The translations under genes and the position numbers were made by a program. A stretch of DNA of 18,179 nucleotides. Origin: Candidatus Poseidoniia archaeon. GTDB taxonomy: Archaea > Thermoplasmatota > Poseidoniia > MGIII > CG-Epi1. The DNA is taken from the NCBI GenBank assembly GCA_022449705.1, contig JAKURS010000012.1, positions 1 through 18,179 of the forward strand, written 5' to 3'. This document shows positions 14,163-18,179 of this stretch, piece by piece; position 1 is the stretch's first letter, and each line of letters opens with the position of its first letter. The notes under the pieces were generated by a model. That model was given only the letters and a program-made list of their open reading frames with translations, ran no database searches and had not been told where the DNA came from.

Positions 14163-14611
14163 GCTAGACCCTCCAGCACCACTTCGACGTTGGCGGTCTC
14201 GCGCATCTTGGGTGTGGAGCGGCCGCGGGCGCGGGGGAAACGGGCCTCGAAGGCGGGCCCGCGCGACGTAGCGGCATGCACGATGCGCCATTCGTCAATG
14301 TCAAGGTGCATCGTCTCACCGTTATTATGGGCCGACTCGATGACTTTCAGGATAGCGGCGGCCGCCTTGCGCGGGTAGCGCCCTGCGGCGCGGCCCTTGC
14401 CCTTACGGTGGCCAACCTTGCCGGCGTGCCGCGTGAACGGCACTGGCTCGCGCATCTCGATTACGCGCCCCAGGTAGCCGCGTGCGCGCTCGAGCTCCAT
14501 CCCGCGGATGGCGCGGCAGATTTCGCGGGCGTGCCGGGGGGAGATTGCCATCTCCTTCCCGCGCGCAGCGGCGTGGATTTCCGGGTCGTAGGGGAACGAG
14601 TAGCCTTTCAT
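14159..14611 (-). CDS. rpl22: 50S ribosomal protein uL22
   Basis: A 150-residue archaeal uL22 that lines the nascent-chain exit tunnel. It begins KGYSFPYDPEIHAAARGKEM, then SPRHAREICRAIRGMELERA, typical of archaeal and eukaryotic homologues. HRKGKGRAAGRYPRKAAAAI and the tunnel-hairpin region (ATSRGPAFEARFPRARGRST) follow. It ends VEVVLEGLA. The start ATG at 14611 overlaps the uS19 stop (ATGA). Confidence 0.96.
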   Translation of the reverse strand: MKGYSFPYDPEIHAAARGKEMAISPRHAREICRAIRGMELERARGYLGRVIEMREPVPFTRHAGKVGHRKGKGRAAGRYPRKAAAAILKVIESAHNNGETMHLDIDEWRIVHAATSRGPAFEARFPRARGRSTPKMRETANVEVVLEGLA

Positions 14612-15069
14612 TTGAGCGGCATGAACTTGGATGAACGGGTCGCCCCGACGCCGGGTCCCGTATGCGTGGGCGGCTTGCGCGTCTGCGCAAACTCGCCAAA
14701 GTAGTGGCCTACCATTTCCGGCTGCACTTCCACCTCGACGAACGTGTGTCCGTCGTAGATGGCAAACTTGCGGCCGATGAACTGGGGAATTACAATCATT
14801 TCGCGGCGATGGGTGCGGATTACGGAGTCGGGTTTCGCCTCGGCATCCTGGATTATTTTTGCCTGCTCACGCGTCAATCCGCGGCGGAAGGTGCGGCGCT
14901 GGCGTGATGGCACCAGCTTCAGGAACTCCTCCAGCGAGAGCGCCTTGAGCTCATCGACGGTCAGCCCGCGGTAGGTGAATTCCTTCTTGCGGCGTACCTG
15001 TACGCCTGCACGCCGCTTGCGCTCACGCCTGCGCGCGGCCTTTGGTGTCGCCGATTTGCGGCGGGCCAT
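14608..15069 (-). CDS. rps19: 30S ribosomal protein uS19
   Basis: A 153-residue protein of the 30S head, near the A-site finger bridge. An archaeal-type basic N-terminal extension (PKAARRRERKRRAGVQVRRK) precedes FTYRGLTVDELKALSLEEFL. The conserved core is RTHRREMIVIPQFIGRKFAI, then YDGHTFVEVEVQPEMVGHYF. It ends GATRSSKFMPLK. The start ATG at 15069 shares one base with the uL2 stop (TAATG). Confidence 0.96.
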   Translation of the reverse strand: MARRKSATPKAARRRERKRRAGVQVRRKKEFTYRGLTVDELKALSLEEFLKLVPSRQRRTFRRGLTREQAKIIQDAEAKPDSVIRTHRREMIVIPQFIGRKFAIYDGHTFVEVEVQPEMVGHYFGEFAQTRKPPTHTGPGVGATRSSKFMPLK

Positions 15070-15767
15070 TATCGCCGCACTCCGGTGCGCTTGGGCGCAA
15101 TGTGTCCCACCTTGCGGCCGGGCGGTGTATGGCGCGAGACCGATGACGGGATGCCAATGGTCTGCTTACGGCCAGAGCCGTGCGGGTGGTCAACCGCGTT
15201 CATCGCGACGCCCCGGACGCGAGGCCAGATACGCCCGCGCGAGCGGTTGCGGTGGAAGTTTTTGCCAGCCTTGACAATCGGCTTCTCGCCTCGGCCGGAG
15301 CCAGCGACCGCGCCAATCGTGGCACGGCACATGTTGTCGAGCGCCTTGTGCTGGCGTGACGGCAGCCGCACGGTAGTTTGCTTGCCGTGCGAGACGACAA
15401 TCGCGCGCTGCCCAGCAGCGCGGGCCAGTCGTCCGCCGTCACCAGGCTGTAGTTCGACATTGTAAACGCGCGTCCCTTCGGGGATTGAACCTATATAGAC
15501 GGTGTTGCCGCGGGCGACTTCGGCGCCATGGCCTGCCGTTACGGGCTGCCCCACACGCATGCCGTCGTGCGCCAGCATCATGTATTCGCCGTCACCGTCG
15601 CGCACCTGCGCGACGGGAGCGGAGCGCCCCGGGTCGTGGAGCAGTCTCTGAACCACGCCGCTGGAAGACTTCGCACGCGGGTGGCGTACCTTGCCCTTGA
15701 AACGGTGGTCGGTCGCGCGATAGCGGAAACCCCGCCCGCGCCGCCGGTTCATGATGCGCTTGCCCAT
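15069..15767 (-). CDS. rpl2: 50S ribosomal protein uL2
   Basis: A 232-residue protein near the peptidyl transferase centre and intersubunit bridge B7b. The archaeal-type start GKRIMNRRRGRGFRYRATDH is present. The RNA-binding domain includes PEGTRVYNVELQPGDGGRLA. The diagnostic RVRGVAMNAVDHPHGSGRKQ near residues 183-202 contains the conserved histidines. It ends in a basic APKRTGVRR. The start ATG at 15767 shares one base with the uL23 stop (TGATG). Confidence 0.97.
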   Translation of the reverse strand: MGKRIMNRRRGRGFRYRATDHRFKGKVRHPRAKSSSGVVQRLLHDPGRSAPVAQVRDGDGEYMMLAHDGMRVGQPVTAGHGAEVARGNTVYIGSIPEGTRVYNVELQPGDGGRLARAAGQRAIVVSHGKQTTVRLPSRQHKALDNMCRATIGAVAGSGRGEKPIVKAGKNFHRNRSRGRIWPRVRGVAMNAVDHPHGSGRKQTIGIPSSVSRHTPPGRKVGHIAPKRTGVRR

Positions 15768-16021
15768 CAGAGAATCCCCAGTCTGTTGCTCAGGTCTTCC
15801 GCCGAATGGTCGGCCGTCAGCGTGACGATGGCGAGCTTGCCTTCCTTCGTGATGCGGGTGTTGACTTTCAGTGCCTCGACCTGAAACAGGTCCTGCACCG
15901 CAGCGCGGATGTCCGGCTTGGTCGAAGTGCGAGAAACGTAGAACTCGAGCTTGTTGTCGTCGAGCATGTAGAGCGCACGCTCTTTCGAACGGGGGCTCAG
16001 GATAATGCGGTGCGAACTCAC
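15767..16021 (-). CDS. rpl23: 50S ribosomal protein uL23
   Basis: An 84-residue protein at the exit tunnel, the main docking point for signal recognition particle and the translocon. The pattern ILSPRSKERALYMLDDNKLE, then FYVSRTSTKPDIRAAVQDLF and ALKVNTRITKEGKLAIVTL is the standard short archaeal form. The start is GTG at 16021, which overlaps the uL4 stop (GTGA). Confidence 0.95.
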   Translation of the reverse strand: MSSHRIILSPRSKERALYMLDDNKLEFYVSRTSTKPDIRAAVQDLFQVEALKVNTRITKEGKLAIVTLTADHSAEDLSNRLGIL

Positions 16022-16800
16022 AGTCGCGCCTCCAGCGCCTTGAGCGCGGGCTGCGAAATCACCATCAGCCGTCCCGGGTCGCCGCCCGGCGCGAGCATCT
16101 CGGTGTTGAGCTGCGCCGCCGTGGTTACTTCAACTCCGGCCAGGTTGCGGAATGCGCGCTCGGTGCCGTTGAACTCGGAGAGCACGACCAGCGCGCTCTT
16201 CGGCCGGCGATAGCGGCGTCCGCGCCGCTTGCCCTTGCCGGCGCGCACCTTGCGCGCTGCGCCACGCGCGAGTTCGGCGTCCAGCCCGAGTGATGCGAGC
16301 AGCTTCTGCGCGCGGCGCGTTAGCGATTCGCCTTCGTGCTTTGCCGCCAAGGCCTCAAGTTCTTTGCTGACGACGAAAGGCGTTGCCGCCTTCTCCGGCA
16401 GCTGGTGGCCGCGTCCCGCGACGAGTGTTGCGTCAGCTGTGGCTGCCAGCGCCGAACGGAATGCAACGCGGCGTTCGCGCGCGTTGATTTTCTGCGGCCA
16501 CTGCTTCAAGGTTTTGGGTGGATGTGCCCTGCGCCCACCGACGGTGTTGGGTGCCTCGGCTCCCGGGCCGCGCCCTTGGATTCTGGGCGTGCGCGCCAGG
16601 CCGTGGCCCTTGCCAGACCCCTTGGCCGAGTGCTGCATCCCGGCGCGGCGCGACGGCCCGTAGGGCTGCCGCCGGTTGGCCTGCGCGGTCCGCACCGCAC
16701 GGCGAATCAGGTCGGTGCGCACTGGACCGTCAAACGCGGCTGGCAAAGCCGCCTTTGATTTCCCAGCCTTGCCGCTGATACTGTAGACCGGGACTTTCAT
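16018..16800 (-). CDS. rpl4: 50S ribosomal protein uL4
   Basis: A 260-residue protein whose long loop reaches the exit tunnel constriction. The N-terminus is KVPVYSISGKAGKSKAALPA. The loop has RRAGMQHSAKGSGKGHGLAR, then GRRAHPPKTLKQWPQKINAR, as in archaeal/eukaryotic uL4. The C-terminal domain includes RPKSALVVLSEFNGTERAFR. I chose ATG at 16800, which lies one base after the uL3 stop, the only non-overlapping junction in the operon. The earlier in-frame start would overlap uL3 by 50 nt. Confidence 0.96.
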   Translation of the reverse strand: MKVPVYSISGKAGKSKAALPAAFDGPVRTDLIRRAVRTAQANRRQPYGPSRRAGMQHSAKGSGKGHGLARTPRIQGRGPGAEAPNTVGGRRAHPPKTLKQWPQKINARERRVAFRSALAATADATLVAGRGHQLPEKAATPFVVSKELEALAAKHEGESLTRRAQKLLASLGLDAELARGAARKVRAGKGKRRGRRYRRPKSALVVLSEFNGTERAFRNLAGVEVTTAAQLNTEMLAPGGDPGRLMVISQPALKALEARL

Positions 16801-16801
16801 T

Positions 16802-17812
16802 TCAGGCTCCCTGCGCAGATTCCTGCGAAAGCATCGTGATTTCCGGGACAATTTTCGTGTCGGCCGCGGTACCGTGGAAGCGGATGGCCTTGCGGAAGCG
16901 AATCAGTCGCTTGCTCGGCCCCGGCAGCGAGCCGTGGAAAAGGGCGTAAGGCCCTCGCACCAGCCCGTAGTGCAGGAAACCCCCCTTGGGGTTGATATCG
17001 TCAGGATTATCACCGACTCGCAGCAGCCGTTTGTTGAATTCAGTGCGCTGGTGGTAGCCAGTCTGTCCCGCCTGCGGGACGGTCGGCTTGACGTAGCCCG
17101 GGGAGAATGGCCCCAGATTGCCAATCATGCGGCGGTGCTTGGAGTTCTTGTGCGTCAGCAGCTTGACGCCCCAGCGCTTGACGTGCCCCTGGAACCCCTT
17201 ACCCGTGGTCACGGCAATCGCGTCGAGTATCTCGCCGTCCTCGGCGAAGTCGCCCATCACGACCTCCTGCCCGAGCTTCGCCTTCGCGAAGGCGAGCTGC
17301 GCCGGCAGGTCGCCGCCGCGAACCGCCATTTCCATCACTTCCGGCTTCTTCTTCGGCACGCCCGTAATCAGCTTCGGCTGCGTCTGGACCAGCATGCGCA
17401 CTTCGTCCAGGTCCGCCTCCTCGAGCTGCTTCCAGCGCGCCTTGCGGTCCTGCCCCTTGGGAAGCGGCAGCCGCCGCGCGAGTGTCTCGTCCAGCTCTTC
17501 GGTCCATACTTCGCTGAATGTCCGCAGGCCGTAAGTGTCCTGGATGTAGCCACGCACTCCGACGGCGAACATCGGCGGCACCTCGACGACGGTAACTGGC
17601 ATCCGCACTTCCTGCCCCGCTGTCGTCGAAGAGCGGCGGTAGTCGATTGCCATAATGTGAGTCATCCCGACCTTGTAGCCGGCGAAGCCCTGCAGCTGCG
17701 GCTCGCCGTTGCCGCCAGCCGGCCAGCTGGAGACGTGCGGCGTTTCCGAACGCGCACGCTTGCGCGGGCTGTAGGCGCGGGAGCCCCGTTTTGGTTTGTG
17801 GTTCTTCGACAT
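16802..17812 (-). CDS. rpl3: 50S ribosomal protein uL3
   Basis: A 336-residue archaeal-type uL3, an early assembly protein whose extension approaches the peptidyl transferase centre. It begins SKNHKPKRGSRAYSPRKRAR, then QGFAGYKVGMTHIMAIDYRR. The core contains AVTTGKGFQGHVKRWGVKLL, THKNSKHRRMIGNLGPFSPG, and PQAGQTGYHQRTEFNKRLL. The C-terminal stretch KGGFLHYGLVRGPYALFHGS is also diagnostic. It is the first gene of the operon. No strong Shine-Dalgarno lies immediately before ATG at 17812; the nearest purine run (GGGAGAG) is 14-20 nt upstream and sits inside the leader hairpin. Confidence 0.97.
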   Translation of the reverse strand: MSKNHKPKRGSRAYSPRKRARSETPHVSSWPAGGNGEPQLQGFAGYKVGMTHIMAIDYRRSSTTAGQEVRMPVTVVEVPPMFAVGVRGYIQDTYGLRTFSEVWTEELDETLARRLPLPKGQDRKARWKQLEEADLDEVRMLVQTQPKLITGVPKKKPEVMEMAVRGGDLPAQLAFAKAKLGQEVVMGDFAEDGEILDAIAVTTGKGFQGHVKRWGVKLLTHKNSKHRRMIGNLGPFSPGYVKPTVPQAGQTGYHQRTEFNKRLLRVGDNPDDINPKGGFLHYGLVRGPYALFHGSLPGPSKRLIRFRKAIRFHGTAADTKIVPEITMLSQESAQGA

Positions 17813-17822
17813 GTGCTGGCTT

Positions 17823-17865
17823 GCGCTCTCCCTTAGCAGGGACAGGCGCAGAACCGCGCTCTCCC
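17823..17865 (-). promoter_or_regulatory. Leader element with two mutually exclusive hairpins upstream of uL3
   Basis: On the coding strand, two copies of GGGAGAGCGC (17865-17856 and 17832-17823) flank GCGCCTGTCCC (17849-17839). The middle arm can pair with either copy. Both hairpins would have a 4-bp GCGC stem, a small CTG/GA internal loop, a 4-bp TCCC/GGGA stem and a 6-nt loop. The downstream hairpin would hide the purine run nearest the uL3 start; the upstream one would free it. This could be a regulatory switch controlling the operon, but no ligand or protein can be named from sequence. Confidence 0.5.
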
Positions 17866-17955
17866 GGGCAAACCGTGACGTCGTCTCCCGACGAGCAGGA
17901 GTTAGCTCGCAGGGTGCGGGGATGATTACCCCAAACGTCTGGTTTAGCCAGGCGC
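17866..17955 (-). promoter_or_regulatory. 5' part of the operon leader
   Basis: This noncoding stretch lies between the predicted transcription start (near 17955) and the two-state element. It contains several small inverted repeats: TCGTC/GACGA at 17881-17894, CGAGC/GCTCG at 17892-17909, GGGG/CCCC at 17918-17932 and CTGG/CCAG at 17939-17951. The first two share bases and cannot form together. No open reading frame of note is seen here. Confidence 0.35.
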
Positions 17956-17978
17956 GGCCCGCGTCGAAAAACGGGCCC

Positions 17979-17985
17979 TATATAA
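17979..17985 (-). promoter_or_regulatory. TATA box of the ribosomal protein operon
   Basis: TTATATA on the coding strand is an island of AT in GC-rich DNA, between the thiolase stop (18001) and uL3. At normal archaeal spacing transcription would begin near 17955, leaving a leader of about 140 nt, long for archaea. The element is nearly symmetric (CTATATAAG on the other strand), but no gene lies rightward within reach. A T5 tract at 17967-17971 follows it and could also end thiolase transcripts. Confidence 0.6.
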
Positions 17986-18000
17986 GCGCTGCCTTCGTTT

Positions 18001-18179
18001 TCACGACGATAATTCGACTTCAATCGACGTCGCCATTCCGCCACCCAGGCAGGCGGTCGCGAAGCCGCGGCTGCCGCCGGTGCGGCGCAGTGCGCTGATG
18101 AGCGTGATAACGATGCGCGCGCCGGAACAGCCGATGGGGTGGCCGAGCGCGACGGCGCCGCCGCACGGGTTCAGCTTCG
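18001..18179 (-). CDS. Thiolase (acetyl-CoA C-acyltransferase), C-terminal end only
   Basis: The window ends inside this gene; 58 codons plus TGA at 18003-18001 are visible. The peptide contains [20 protein letters not shown], the thiolase motif carrying the catalytic histidine of GHP, and later [12 protein letters not shown], where the CxGGG cysteine is the second catalytic residue. Thiolases condense or cleave acyl-CoA in mevalonate synthesis or fatty-acid oxidation. The NPCGG here replaces the more usual NPNGG. The subfamily cannot be decided without the nucleophile region. The gene lies on the same strand as the r-protein operon, which has its own promoter downstream of this stop. Confidence 0.88.
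   Translation of the reverse strand, partial: KLNPCGGAVALGHPIGCSGARIVITLISALRRTGGSRGFATACLGGGMATSIEVELSS

Noticed and set aside
13554..14378. A 274-codon open frame on the + strand
   Set aside because: Antisense shadow of uS3 and uL22, with composition expected from reversed GC-rich coding DNA.
16874..17836. A 320-codon open frame on the + strand
   Set aside because: It is entirely antisense to uL3, which is unmistakable; high GC leaves reverse frames open. It has no recognisable family features.
17823..17849. Kink-turn (L7Ae-type) motif in the leader hairpin
   Set aside because: The CTG/GA internal loop is reminiscent, but the required tandem sheared G-A pairs are not both present.

Overview
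The window is archaeal, and most of it is one unbroken ribosomal-protein (r-protein) operon. The archaeal markers are eS4, eL19 and eL32, an Rpp29-type RNase P subunit, a SUI1-type aIF1, an archaeal SecY, an AdkA-type adenylate kinase, a DUF106 Oxa1/YidC-like protein, and TATA-box promoters. The gene order uL3-uL4-uL23-uL2-uS19-uL22-uS3-uL29-aIF1-Rpp29-uS17-uL14-uL24-eS4-uL5-uS14-uS8-uL6-eL32-eL19-uL18-uS5-uL30-uL15-SecY-(Adk)-(DUF106) is the standard euryarchaeal S10/spc order. High GC, an uncultured-like character and extended r-proteins fit a marine Thermoplasmatota lineage such as Poseidoniales (Marine Group II). That placement is an inference, not something demonstrated here.

Layout in window coordinates: (1) 3-176, + strand, is the 3' end of a probable sulfotransferase gene. 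(2) 203-2205, - strand, is a two-gene unit: a family-4 glycosyltransferase and a PIG-L-type deacetylase with an N-terminal ribbon-helix-helix-like segment. (3) 2206-2392 is a control region with a palindromic TATA element. It points leftward at the deacetylase and rightward at a truncated HemK/PrmC-like methyltransferase start. (4) 2393-17812, - strand, holds 28 genes read right to left: 22 r-proteins, aIF1, Rpp29, SecY, a left-handed beta-helix acyltransferase, adenylate kinase and DUF106. Of 27 junctions, 26 overlap by 1-14 nt and one (uL3/uL4) has a 1-nt gap, so translational coupling is expected throughout. (5) 17813-18000 is the operon's promoter and leader. It contains a repeat arrangement that can fold into two mutually exclusive hairpins just ahead of uL3. 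(6) 18001-18179, - strand, is the 3' end of a thiolase gene.

The operon supplies parts of both ribosomal subunits, an initiation factor, an RNase P protein, and the SecY channel with an Oxa1-like partner. It therefore links ribosome assembly, tRNA maturation and membrane insertion. The sugar-modifying genes on the left (sulfotransferase, glycosyltransferase, deacetylase), together with the acyltransferase embedded after secY, point to surface-glycan or glycolipid work.

The least ordinary things are: the two-state leader hairpins; a SAP domain fused to uL24; a bidirectional, apparently leaderless promoter with a broken methyltransferase on one side; the ribbon-helix-helix/PIG-L fusion; SecY with about 65 extra N-terminal residues carrying two likely membrane segments; and the acyltransferase between secY and adk. 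I found no CRISPR array, RNA gene, insertion sequence or integrase.
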